The notes under the pieces: model-generated
Databases searched by the model: none
What the model was told of the DNA's origin: nothing
Seen by the model: the letters and a program-made list of their open reading frames with translations, nothing else
Source: Candidatus Baltobacteraceae bacterium
GTDB lineage: Bacteria > Vulcanimicrobiota > Vulcanimicrobiia > Vulcanimicrobiales > Vulcanimicrobiaceae
Length of the DNA stretch: 33,186 nt
Assembly: GCA_036559195.1 (NCBI GenBank)
Contig: DATBTN010000014.1
Coordinates: 1-33,186 of the forward strand
Direction: 5' to 3'
Shown: one piece after another, positions 24,061-32,016 of the stretch
Numbering within the stretch: position 1 is the stretch's first letter
Layout of the letters: the number at the start of each line of letters is the position of its first letter
Translations under genes and position numbers: made by a program

Positions 24061-25025
24061 GCCGCAAGCCCCCACAACGCAAGGCCGCTTGCGAGACTCC
24101 AATCCGGCGCGCTGGCACGGAGCACGTCGTCGGGGTAGGCTCCTCGGAGCGCGTCGCTAGCCGGAAGTTCCACGATCGCGCCTGTCGCCGATTCGATGTC
24201 GGCGGCGAGCCCGGGGAGGCGAGCCCCGTTCCCGACCAGAGCGATGTGTCCAAGTCGAGCTCGTCGGTTGCGCGCCGTTTCAATTAAGGACGCGATGTCC
24301 GCTGCCAACTGGAGACGAGCGGTTTCGCCGGCGCCGACCGTACCCAGGATTCGTTTCCGTTTTTCGGCCGAACGCTCGTCGATGGAAAGGTCGCGTTCGA
24401 TACCGCGCGTTATCTCCGCTCCGCCGGAATCGACGTGCAGCGTTGATGGGATTCCGCTCTCGAACACGTGCAGGCTGCTGCGCCGATGACCGACGTCGAC
24501 CACGGCATCGAACGTGCCAAAAAGCCGGGCGAAGGCGCAGGCTTCGTGATCCATTGCTATCGCTTTAAGGCCGGCGGCTCGGAGAACCCCGGCCCGACTC
24601 GCCAGGGCGGCGGCACGCGCGATTCCCAGTGCGTGGACGCCCGGCAAATGCGGGCCGGCCGGGTAGATCCGAACGGCCGCTTCGTCGAGGGGAAACGCCG
24701 CATATCGCTGCGCTTCAAAGCGGGCAACCCGAATGCGCTCGGGCGCCGTCATCGGCGGCAACACGATCGAGCGCAGCGTCGCATCGGGCTCGCCGATCGC
24801 GCAGATGCAGCGCCGTGCGCGCGTTCCAAGCTCCGCGACGGTTTCTTCCAAAAGCGCGGCGACGTAGTCGGGTTCGGGTATTTCGCCCGATGACGACGAG
24901 CCGGCGGCGATATCGCGCACGGCCACCGCCGCGATACGGCTCTTCGACCCGTCCGTTTCCGACAGAGCCACGCGCAGGCGCGTCGTCCCGAGATCGACGC
25001 CAAGCTGTGAGATGATTCTCTTCAC
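24057..25025 (-). CDS. pilM: Type IV pilus assembly ATPase-like protein PilM
   Basis: A 322-residue actin/FtsA-fold protein. Phosphate-1 loop GVDLGTTRLRVAL opens the protein; later come AVVDVGHRRSSLHVF (phosphate 2) and HIALVGNGARLPGLAADIE (adenosine motif). It binds the cytoplasmic tail of PilN. The start is GTG 25025 (GTGA overlap with pilD); the long upstream extension to 25616 is the shadow of pilD. Usual length is about 350 aa. Confidence 0.92.
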   Translation of the reverse strand: MKRIISQLGVDLGTTRLRVALSETDGSKSRIAAVAVRDIAAGSSSSGEIPEPDYVAALLEETVAELGTRARRCICAIGEPDATLRSIVLPPMTAPERIRVARFEAQRYAAFPLDEAAVRIYPAGPHLPGVHALGIARAAALASRAGVLRAAGLKAIAMDHEACAFARLFGTFDAVVDVGHRRSSLHVFESGIPSTLHVDSGGAEITRGIERDLSIDERSAEKRKRILGTVGAGETARLQLAADIASLIETARNRRARLGHIALVGNGARLPGLAADIESATGAIVELPASDALRGAYPDDVLRASAPDWSLASGLALWGLAA

Positions 25026-25636
25026 GCGACCGCACCAAGAAGCAGAGCGAGTACCATGCCCGAGGTCAGGTATGGCGCGAAACGAATCGCGTCTCCGCGC
25101 GATGCACGGCCGGTCGCCAGTTGGTAGAGCCCGTATGCGCCTCCGAGCACGAACGCGGCTCCCAGTGCAACGGCGGCGCCGAATGCTCCCAACGACGCGC
25201 CGATACACGCGGCGAGCTTTACGTCCCCGAGTCCGATTCCGCGACCGCCGCTTGCGGCAAATAGGGCCAGCAGAATCCCTCCTCCGCTGGCGCCCCCCGC
25301 AATCGCCGCCGGGAGCGTGCCGCCGATTGCGGCGCATGCGACAATCGCAATGAGGGCCGGCCTGGTTACCCGATCGAAAACGTACCCAGTTTGCGCGTCG
25401 GTTACGGCGCACACGATCGCCGCCGCGAGACCTACCGTAATTCCGGCCTTTTCCCAAGCGGCGCCGGCGTTTGCGAGCAGCGCTCCCCCGATCGATCCGA
25501 ACGCGAGTGCGGCAGCGGTCGCAACCCCGCCGAATCGCAGTGGCAGCGATTGACGACGCGCCTCGTCGTCGGCCGCCAGCACGAATGCGACGATGACGCA
25601 AACGTTCAGCGCGCATGCCAAGATTTTCTCGATCAT
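25022..25636 (-). CDS. pilD: Prepilin peptidase (A24 family), no methylase domain
   Basis: A 204-residue membrane aspartyl protease that would cleave prepilins after Gly. It has the A24 catalytic pair: Asp in AVTDAQTGYVFDRVTRP and Asp in GIGLGDVKLAACIG. About six hydrophobic helices. The N-terminal methyltransferase domain with CxxC pairs found in PilD/GspO is missing, so N-methylation may be absent or done elsewhere. ATG 25636 overlaps the TPR stop (ATGA). Lying inside the operon with one pilin supports the role. Confidence 0.88.
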   Translation of the reverse strand: MIEKILACALNVCVIVAFVLAADDEARRQSLPLRFGGVATAAALAFGSIGGALLANAGAAWEKAGITVGLAAAIVCAVTDAQTGYVFDRVTRPALIAIVACAAIGGTLPAAIAGGASGGGILLALFAASGGRGIGLGDVKLAACIGASLGAFGAAVALGAAFVLGGAYGLYQLATGRASRGDAIRFAPYLTSGMVLALLLGAVA

Positions 25637-26160
25637 AACGTCACCTCGCGCAGCGCGTATCGTGCCGGGCGGAAGCGAGGATCGATCGTAAGCGCGCGAT
25701 CGAACAGGTCCCGGGCAACGCTCTCGCGTCCGGCGCGTAGGGCCGCCCAGCCGGCGAACGTGAAGTATCGGGGATCGCGGGACGCTCGCGCCGCTCGTTC
25801 GAAATCCGGCTCGGCTTTGTCGTAACGCCGTTCGATCAGATACGCGAGCGCGCGATCCGCCAGGATCGCGCCGTCATCGGGATGGCGCCGCAAATAGGCC
25901 GAGGCAACGCCGATCGCGGCATCGAGAGAGGCGTGCGTTCGCACTTGCAGGCCGAAAAACACGTAACGGTCTGCCGCACTCTCGCTATCGGGATCGAATC
26001 GAAGCGCTCGCGCGTAATACGTGCGCGCCTGGCGCGCGTCGCTGCGATATAAGAAATCATCGCCGCGCACGACCAGCGCCGCCCCAAGTTGCGCTCTGAA
26101 GAGCAACGCCGCAACACTCAGGCTCGCGGCGGCTACGAGAAAGCGCCTGGCCCGCGTCAC
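25633..26160 (-). CDS. TPR-repeat protein with N-terminal membrane anchor
   Basis: A 175-residue protein starting at GTG 26160 (GTGA overlap with the CcdA-like gene). A hydrophobic anchor (FLVAAASLSVAALLF) precedes three to four tetratricopeptide-like repeats: SDARQARTYYARALRFDPDSE, AAIGVASAYLRRHPDDG, RRYDKAEPDFERAARASRD and ESVARDLFDRALTIDPRFR. TPR proteins (PilF/PilW type) often aid secretin assembly or fimbrial stability, but whether this is an analogue is inference. Position is between the pilin and prepilin peptidase genes. Confidence 0.8.
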   Translation of the reverse strand: MTRARRFLVAAASLSVAALLFRAQLGAALVVRGDDFLYRSDARQARTYYARALRFDPDSESAADRYVFFGLQVRTHASLDAAIGVASAYLRRHPDDGAILADRALAYLIERRYDKAEPDFERAARASRDPRYFTFAGWAALRAGRESVARDLFDRALTIDPRFRPARYALREVTL

Positions 26161-26822
26161 GCGATGACCGCGTAATAGCCGGCCAATGCCACCATGAGCG
26201 CGGCGTTCACCACGTTCGCTGCCTGCCGGAGCGCGGGGCGCCGCAGGGCCGAACATACCCCCGAGGCGCCCGCGCCAGCGAGCAGTACCGGCGCGCTATG
26301 CCCGAGCGCGAATGCGCCAAGCAAGAACGCGCCGTATCCGGGATCGCCGAGACCGGAAGTATAGGCGAGAATGCCTACGAGCAACGGCGTGCAACACGGG
26401 GAAACCACCAGTGCGAACGATGACCCGAGCAAGAACGTCGCGCCAAACGATGGCGCCCCTGCCGAAGCGCGTGAATAATGAAGACAATCCGATGGCGAGC
26501 GCCAAAGCGAGATTAGGCCGCCGAGAAGCATGCCCGTTCCAACCACCGCATAAATTGCGTGAGAGATCGCTACCAGACGTCCAACTAGTGCCGCAACGAC
26601 GCCGAATCCGACGTACGCGCTCGCTAACCCGAGAATAAACACGAGCGAGATCCCGAGCGCCTCCCGGCGAGGCCGATTTGCGGCCAGGGCGGCGACAGCG
26701 ATAAAGCGCGGCGCGACGCACGGCCCGACACTCGACGCCAGACCCGCAAGCAAAACCAACCCGGGCGCTTGCGCAGAATGGGAACTCACGGCCCGCAGTC
26801 CGCCGGCGATTGGATCGAACAC
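26157..26822 (-). CDS. CcdA/DsbD-family thiol-disulfide membrane transporter
   Basis: A 221-residue membrane protein with about six helices. It has paired reactive-cysteine motifs of the CcdA/DsbD membrane domain: GPCVAP (Cys35) and SPCCTPLL (Cys143, with an adjacent Cys144). Such proteins pass reducing equivalents from cytoplasmic thioredoxin to extracytoplasmic thiol proteins. The GTG start at 26822 lies 4 bp after the pilin stop, and the stop overlaps the TPR gene by 4 nt, placing it firmly inside the pilus operon. The neighbouring pilin has two cysteines. No thioredoxin-like partner is in the window. Confidence 0.85.
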   Translation of the reverse strand: MFDPIAGGLRAVSSHSAQAPGLVLLAGLASSVGPCVAPRFIAVAALAANRPRREALGISLVFILGLASAYVGFGVVAALVGRLVAISHAIYAVVGTGMLLGGLISLWRSPSDCLHYSRASAGAPSFGATFLLGSSFALVVSPCCTPLLVGILAYTSGLGDPGYGAFLLGAFALGHSAPVLLAGAGASGVCSALRRPALRQAANVVNAALMVALAGYYAVIA

Positions 26823-26826
26823 GGTG

Positions 26827-27306
26827 TTACGAACCCTGCCCCGAAACCGCGCTCAATCCGTTCACGTTATCGTAGCGCAAATATTTGGAGGTCGTTCCGG
26901 GACTCACGCTTTGCAGCGTGTTGGGGTCGTGCGTGCCGGGACACCAGATCTGATACCCGGCTACGCCATTGTTCGCCGTCGTGCTCTGCGTCGAGTATTC
27001 GTAACTGCCGGACCCGCCGGCGGCCGGATCCACCGGAACTTGATTGAGGTATCCGTTGAGCGGACTGCCCGTTGCCTGCAGGTAGGTTTTGTCGATCGCC
27101 TGCGTTGTCGCGGTCGGGTAGTACTGATGATCTGTATAGTACAACTCGAGCGCCGTGCCAATCGTCTTGAGGTTCGATATGCACGTCGCCGTTTGGGCTT
27201 GCGCCCTCGCACGTGAAAAATTCGGAATCAGCAGCGCTGCGAGGATGGCGATGATCGCCACGACGACCATCATTTCTATAAGCGTAAATCCGCGCTGATT
27301 CTTCAT
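26827..27306 (-). CDS. Type IV pilin (class III signal peptide; GspG/PilA-like)
   Basis: A 159-residue prepilin. The short basic leader MKNQRG is followed by FTLIEMMVVVAIIAILAALL: cleavage is expected after Gly6, and mature Glu5 is conserved. The globular part has GspG-like features (YYPT, PLNGYLNQVPVDP, GSGSYEYS). Exactly two Cys remain: Cys42 near the helix end and Cys122 (IWCPG), a plausible disulfide. ATG 27306 has GGGAG 6 nt upstream and overlaps the sigma-factor stop (ATGA). It is the only pilin in the operon, so it is either the major pilin or minor pilins lie elsewhere. Confidence 0.94.
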   Translation of the reverse strand: MKNQRGFTLIEMMVVVAIIAILAALLIPNFSRARAQAQTATCISNLKTIGTALELYYTDHQYYPTATTQAIDKTYLQATGSPLNGYLNQVPVDPAAGGSGSYEYSTQSTTANNGVAGYQIWCPGTHDPNTLQSVSPGTTSKYLRYDNVNGLSAVSGQGS

Positions 27307-28064
27307 GACGTACTCCCGTCGACGATTGCCGCTACGTCGACGGAAGTGCCCGCAGGTTGCGTTTTCTGGACCCACACCGGTTGCATCTTCTTTAACGCCC
27401 GCGCATGCAAGCGAGAAATGTGCCGTTGCGAATAGCCGAGCCGGCGCGCAACCTCCAACTGGCTATAGCCGCGAGCGTAGTGGGCCAAGATGATGGTCCG
27501 TTCGGTCGGAGTGAGCCGTTCCAGCGCGTGCTCGAGCATGAGGCGATCCTCACGATCGTCCATCGTATAGGCCGCCGGCCGCAGTTGGCGCGGATGGAGA
27601 TCGTGAAGCGGCGTCGGAACCGCGCGCTCGCGGTACGCGCGCACCTCTTCCAGCGTCTCGGCAGTGACGTCCATCCGCTCGGCGAGTTCGCAGCCCCGCG
27701 GCTCGCGTCCAAGCTCGACGGTTAAGGCGTCGTACGCTTCTTGCCAACGACGCTCGAGCGATCGCAGTCGCCGCGGCGGCCGCACCATCCGCTCATAGTC
27801 GCGAACGTAGTGCATGAGTTCGCCGAGCACGAAGAGCCACGCAAACGCTTCGAACGGCGTCGCTTGGCGCGAGTCGTAGCGATCGCAAGCCTTGAGCAGC
27901 CCGATTGCCGCAACCTGTTCGAGATCCGCGCGCTCCACGCCCGGCCGATAGAACTTGCGGGCCGCGCGCACGCAGAGGTAACGATATTGAGCGACGAGGC
28001 GGTCGCGATTTTCCGGCGAGCGCTCTCCGATCCAAAATCGAAGTGCCGCATCTATTGCAATCAT
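27303..28064 (-). CDS. Sigma-70 family RNA polymerase sigma factor (SigB/SigF-like) inside the pilus operon
   Basis: A 253-residue sigma factor lacking region 1. Region 2 (about 20-105) has DLEQVAAIGLLKACDRYD and FEAFAWLFVLGELMHYVRDYERMVRPPR, the layout of general-stress/sporulation sigmas. Region 3 includes LTVELGREPRGCELAERMDV. Region 4 is LERLTPTERTIILAHYARGYSQLEVARRLGYSQ with the helix-turn-helix and RHISRLHARALKKM. ATG 28064 overlaps the pilC stop, and its own stop overlaps the pilin start, so synthesis is tied to pilus gene expression. No anti-sigma factor is adjacent; the STAS protein at 5362-5736 is a distant candidate. Confidence 0.9.
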   Translation of the reverse strand: MIAIDAALRFWIGERSPENRDRLVAQYRYLCVRAARKFYRPGVERADLEQVAAIGLLKACDRYDSRQATPFEAFAWLFVLGELMHYVRDYERMVRPPRRLRSLERRWQEAYDALTVELGREPRGCELAERMDVTAETLEEVRAYRERAVPTPLHDLHPRQLRPAAYTMDDREDRLMLEHALERLTPTERTIILAHYARGYSQLEVARRLGYSQRHISRLHARALKKMQPVWVQKTQPAGTSVDVAAIVDGSTS

Positions 28065-29284
28065 TTAATATTCCCAATCAGCGTATAGAGTGGAATAAAG
28101 ATGGCCGAAACGATGAATCCCACGATGCCGCCGAGGAGCACGATCGTGACGGGTTCGAGAATCGAACCGAGTGCGCCGAGTGCGGCCTCTACGTCCGTCT
28201 CGTAGTACTCTGCAACCCGAGCGAGCATCGAATCGAGCGCGCCGGTCTCCTCGCCAACGCGAATCATTTGCACGAACAAGGGATCGTAAAGGCGGCTGGT
28301 TGCCAGCGGAGCCGCTAGCGTGTCGCCATGTGCCAGAGCCACGCCTACGAGCGCGAGATGTTCTTCGTAGATCACGTTTCCAACGACGCCCGCGACCACG
28401 TCGAGAGCCGCAACCAGCCCCACCCCGGATCGCAGAAGAATCCCGAGCATGCGAGCCATTCGCGCCAGCGTGGCCTTGCGCGCGATAGCTCCGAGAACGG
28501 GAACCCGGAGTCGCGCCGCGCCGAGTGCGCGCGCCGAGGCAAGCGCCTTCCGAAACCGGGTGCAGCAGACGAGCCCGCTTATCGCGACGACCCCGACGGC
28601 TGCCCAGAGCTTTGCGCTTCGAAGCGCCGCGCCCAGATGAATCAGAAACGATGTAATCGGCGGCAGCGCGACGTGCATCTGCTGGTACATATTTTCAAAC
28701 ATGGGCACGACCGATGTCAGCAAGAACACCACGAGCGAACACGCCGTAAGGGCCACTACTGCAGGATAGGCCAGCGATGCGGCCACGCGCTTGCGAAGGC
28801 TGCGATCGCGCTCGAGAAAGGCAGCCAGCCACTCGAGGACCTCGTCGAGCACGCCGCCCACTTCTCCGGCACGCACCATTGCGACGTAGAGCCGATGAAA
28901 TTCACGGGGATGCCGGGCCATCGCATCGCTCAACGTATTGCCGCCTTCGATGTCGTGAAGAATTCCGCGAAGCGCCTCGCCGAGCCGTGCATCCGTTCCC
29001 TGCTCGATCGTCACCTCGAGCGACCGCCGCATCGCAACGCCGGCCGAAAGCAGCGTCGCAAACGAACGAAAGAATGCGACGAGCGCGGCTTGCTTGACGG
29101 AGCCGAACTGCAACGCTCCCACGAGGGTGCCGCGCGCCGTTCCGGCCCGCTCGAGCGACGTAACGAACAAGGCTCGCGTTCGTAAACTCGCGAGTGCCGT
29201 CGCGTCGCTCACCGCCTCAACCGACCCCCGAACGAACGCGCCGCGGACATCCCTCGCGGTGTAGTAAAAGAGCTGACCCGTCAT
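28061..29284 (-). CDS. pilC: Type IV pilus inner-membrane platform protein PilC (GspF)
   Basis: A 407-residue polytopic protein with two T2SSF domains. N-terminal YTARDVRG and first domain FFRSFATLLSAGVAMRRSLEV, MVRAGEVGGVLDEVLEWLA; the second domain LARMARMLGILLRSGVGLVAAL, MIRVGEETGALDSMLARVAEYYE, and three transmembrane segments. It anchors the PilB/PilT motors. ATG 29284 overlaps the pilT stop (ATGA). Confidence 0.95.
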   Translation of the reverse strand: MTGQLFYYTARDVRGAFVRGSVEAVSDATALASLRTRALFVTSLERAGTARGTLVGALQFGSVKQAALVAFFRSFATLLSAGVAMRRSLEVTIEQGTDARLGEALRGILHDIEGGNTLSDAMARHPREFHRLYVAMVRAGEVGGVLDEVLEWLAAFLERDRSLRKRVAASLAYPAVVALTACSLVVFLLTSVVPMFENMYQQMHVALPPITSFLIHLGAALRSAKLWAAVGVVAISGLVCCTRFRKALASARALGAARLRVPVLGAIARKATLARMARMLGILLRSGVGLVAALDVVAGVVGNVIYEEHLALVGVALAHGDTLAAPLATSRLYDPLFVQMIRVGEETGALDSMLARVAEYYETDVEAALGALGSILEPVTIVLLGGIVGFIVSAIFIPLYTLIGNIK

Positions 29285-30366
29285 GCGGACGCATCTCGTT
29301 CGAAGAGCCGCACCTCATTCGGCCGCTCGGCAAAGCGCTTAGCCGTTTCTATGTCCACCTCGCGCCGCAATACGAGGTCCGTCAAGTGCGATTCAAGCGT
29401 CTGCATACCGACGTGGCGGCCCGTCGAAATCGCATTGCGCAGTTGATGCGTCTTGCCTTCGCGTATGAGGGAGCGAACCGCATCGGTGGCGACCAGCACC
29501 TCGGCTGCGGCCCTGCGCCCGCGGCCATCGGATCGGGGAATCAACCGCAGACAGACGACGCCGGCCAGCACTTGTGCGAGCGCGACCCGGACTTGATCCT
29601 GCATGCCGCCGCTGAATGCGCTAATCACACGATCGACCGTTTGCGGAGCATCCGCGGTGTGAAGGGTTGCAAAGACCAAATGACCGGTTTCGGCGGCGGT
29701 GAGCGCCGCATGCATCGTATCGGACTCGCGCATCTCCCCCACCATGATCACGTCTGGATCGCTTCGCAGCGCTCCGTGGATCGCGGCCGAAAACGAAACG
29801 ACGTCGCGGCCGACCTCGCGCTGGCTCACGATCGAGCGCATGGATCGATGTTCGTACTCGACGGGATCTTCAATCGTAACGATGTGTCGCGACTCGTTCC
29901 GGTTTATCGCATCTACGAGCGCGGCGAGCACGGTCGACTTCCCGCTGCCGGTGGGACCAGCGAAGAGCACGAGGCCGTTCGCCCGCTCGCCAAAGGCCCC
30001 TACGGCTGGGGAGAGCTGCAGCGTTTCGAGAGACGGCACGCTCTGCGCGAGTGCGCGAATCGCCAAAGCTATGCCGCCGGCCGTGCGATAGGCGTGAACG
30101 CGAAAGGAGCCGGACTCTGCGTCCCGATAGGTCGCCGTCGCGTCCCCGGTTCGCGCCAGCCGTTTCGCTGCGTACGCATCCAGGAGTGCGTTGGCGATCC
30201 GTTCGACTTCGCCGGCCGTCGGCGCCATCGTCGTCTGCGTTTCGAGGCTCCCATCGACGCGCAGCACCGGTCTATAGCTTGGTGCGATGTGAACGTCCGA
30301 CGCGTTGCGCAGGCGCGCGAGTCGCAAGACCTCATCGACGCGGACTTCCGCAAGAGCCGCGCTCAC
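29281..30366 (-). CDS. pilT: Type IV pilus retraction ATPase PilT
   Basis: A 361-residue hexameric ATPase of the GspE/PilT superfamily. Start GTG 30366 overlaps pilB by 4 nt; an upstream frame to 30573 is a pilB shadow. The N-terminal PAS-like domain (RNASDVHIAPSYRPVLRVDG) is typical of PilT. Walker A GPTGSGKST is at about 137-145, followed by IEDPVEY (Asp box), VGEMRESD (Walker B) and HLVFATLHTADA (His box). No zinc cysteines, unlike PilB. Its presence argues for a retractile pilus, not a type II secretion system. Confidence 0.94.
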   Translation of the reverse strand: MSAALAEVRVDEVLRLARLRNASDVHIAPSYRPVLRVDGSLETQTTMAPTAGEVERIANALLDAYAAKRLARTGDATATYRDAESGSFRVHAYRTAGGIALAIRALAQSVPSLETLQLSPAVGAFGERANGLVLFAGPTGSGKSTVLAALVDAINRNESRHIVTIEDPVEYEHRSMRSIVSQREVGRDVVSFSAAIHGALRSDPDVIMVGEMRESDTMHAALTAAETGHLVFATLHTADAPQTVDRVISAFSGGMQDQVRVALAQVLAGVVCLRLIPRSDGRGRRAAAEVLVATDAVRSLIREGKTHQLRNAISTGRHVGMQTLESHLTDLVLRREVDIETAKRFAERPNEVRLFERDASA

Positions 30367-31808
30367 GATTCGGTTTCGATCGTGAGAACGCGACGGAGCT
30401 CGTCGAAACTCGTCTCTCCCGCAAGCGCTCGCCTCACGCCGTCGGCGAGCAGCGGCTCGTAGCCGGTTTCGCGGGCGATAGCGGCGATCTGCACGCTGGA
30501 TGCGCCCCGCGCTATGGCGTCGCGTAGAGCGTCGTTGGCGAAGATAAATTCGAAGATGCCCGTTCGGCCGCAATAGCCGGTTCCGTTACAACTGCCGCAT
30601 CCACGCCCGAAGTAGACGAGACTCGTATCGGCTACGCCGAATTCGATCGCCGCGTTTGAGTCGATCGGGCGCATCGATCGACATTCGGAACAAAGACGGC
30701 GCACCAATCGTTGCGCGACGATCGCCGTCAGGCCGGCCGCGATCGAATGGCGAGTGATGCCGAGTTCCAGCAGCCGTTCGAGCGTGCGCGGTGCGTCGTT
30801 GCTGTGCAGCGTCGTTAGAACGAGCGACCCGCTCAGCGCCGCCGATACGGCGGTGGAAGCCGTTTCGGCATCGCGCATCTCACCTACCATGATGACGTTG
30901 GGATCTTGACGCAAGAAGCCGCGCAGCGCCGAGGCAAACGTAACGCCGGCTCGCGCGTTGACCTGCACTTGGGCCACGCCGGGAATGCGAACCTCCACCG
31001 GGTCCTCGACGCTGCACAGATTTTGCGCGTCGATGTTGCGCTCTGCCAGAGTCGCATAGAGCGTCGTCGTCTTGCCGCTGCCCGTGGGACCGCAGACGAC
31101 GACGAAGCCGTGAGGAGCGTGAACCAGGCGGCGATAGCGCTCCAACGTTCGCGCGGGCATCCCCAAGCTCTCCAGACTTGGAATCCGCGTCTGGTGATCC
31201 AGCAATCGCACGACGAGTTTCTCGCCGAAGACCGTCGGCATCGAACTAACCCTCGCATCGATCGCCCGATTCTCGATGTCGATGGTGTACCGGCCGTCTT
31301 GCGGTGCCCGCTTGTCGGCAATGTCCATTCCCGCGAGCAATTTGACCCGCGAGACAACGTGAGTGAAGAGTTCCTCCGGGAGGCGCTGCACTTCGTGCAA
31401 GATGCCATCGAGACGCTCCCGAATTCGGCCGCCGCCACGGATCGGTTCGATGTGCACGTCGCTTGCGTTCGCGCGAATTGCCCGCTCGTGCATTCGCTCG
31501 AGGGCCCGCACCGCCGGCGCTTCGTCCTGCCCTTCCGCATCATAGGCTTCGGCCAGTTTCGCGCGGATCGCGTCGCGCGGGGCGCGCAACGCCCGCACGT
31601 GCATACCCGTCGCGAGTCTGACGCGATCGAGGGCCTCCTGATCCTCAAGATCGGGAACCGCGATCGTTAATACGTTTCCATCGCTCGCGATCGAGAGCAC
31701 GTCGTGCCGCATCGCGAGGTGGCGCGGCACGCGCCGAAACGCCTCCGGTTCTAACAAAACCGCGGAGAGGTCGGCGAGCCCGGACGGTCCTTGTCCGTTC
31801 AATGTCAC
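30363..31808 (-). CDS. pilB: Type IV pilus extension ATPase PilB (GspE)
   Basis: A 481-residue motor. Start GTG 31808 has GGAG 7 nt upstream; TTG 31826 lacks a site. A short GspE N-terminal (MshEN-like) domain (LEPEAFRRVPRHLAMRHDVLS) is followed by ASDVHIEPIRGGGRIRERLDG. Walker A GPTGSGKTTT lies at about 240-249, SVEDPVE, VGEMRDAETAS, LTTLHSNDAPRTLERL. A tetracysteine zinc motif (CSECRS and CGSCNGTGYCGRTG) is the extension-ATPase hallmark. First gene of the operon. Confidence 0.95.
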   Translation of the reverse strand: MTLNGQGPSGLADLSAVLLEPEAFRRVPRHLAMRHDVLSIASDGNVLTIAVPDLEDQEALDRVRLATGMHVRALRAPRDAIRAKLAEAYDAEGQDEAPAVRALERMHERAIRANASDVHIEPIRGGGRIRERLDGILHEVQRLPEELFTHVVSRVKLLAGMDIADKRAPQDGRYTIDIENRAIDARVSSMPTVFGEKLVVRLLDHQTRIPSLESLGMPARTLERYRRLVHAPHGFVVVCGPTGSGKTTTLYATLAERNIDAQNLCSVEDPVEVRIPGVAQVQVNARAGVTFASALRGFLRQDPNVIMVGEMRDAETASTAVSAALSGSLVLTTLHSNDAPRTLERLLELGITRHSIAAGLTAIVAQRLVRRLCSECRSMRPIDSNAAIEFGVADTSLVYFGRGCGSCNGTGYCGRTGIFEFIFANDALRDAIARGASSVQIAAIARETGYEPLLADGVRRALAGETSFDELRRVLTIETES

Positions 31809-32016
31809 ACCCTGACTCCAGCTCAAGTTAGCGATATAACGGCCGTGCTGTAAGGGTTTGAGAACGGCCGTAGGTATTTTTTACCACACCTTGTCAATAT
31901 CTCCGACACAATTTCCGTCCCAAAAACCTTAATGTCCGAGCGGCGATGGGCGCGGGTACTTGGCTAGGCCGCTCCCGGCTTGCTTAGGCGGCGACGCGCG
32001 GGGGAATAGGCTCCCC
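31809..32016. promoter_or_regulatory. Divergent promoter region, pilus operon versus lipid kinase
   Basis: About 208 bp between pilB and the lipid kinase. Two copies of the 8-nt palindrome ACGGCCGT lie at 31839-31846 and 31864-31871 (centre-to-centre 25 bp), a candidate dimer operator. On the minus strand a perfect TTGACA occurs (31897-31892), but the matching -10 is poor. Downstream, 31935-32016 includes GAGCGGC/GCCGCTC potential pairing and a GGGG/CCCC hairpin (32001-32016) touching the kinase ATG. No gene seen here. Confidence 0.45.

Noticed and set aside
24057-25616. A 519-codon version of PilM
   Set aside because: The first ~195 codons are a shadow of pilD. The GTGA overlap at 25022-25025 gives a start right before the actin-fold phosphate loop.
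20966-31808. Reading the locus as a type II secretion system
   Set aside because: PilT, PilM and PilN/O-type partners and the prepilin peptidase/pilin order point to a type IV pilus; no GspC-L-M style set with multiple pseudopilins is present.
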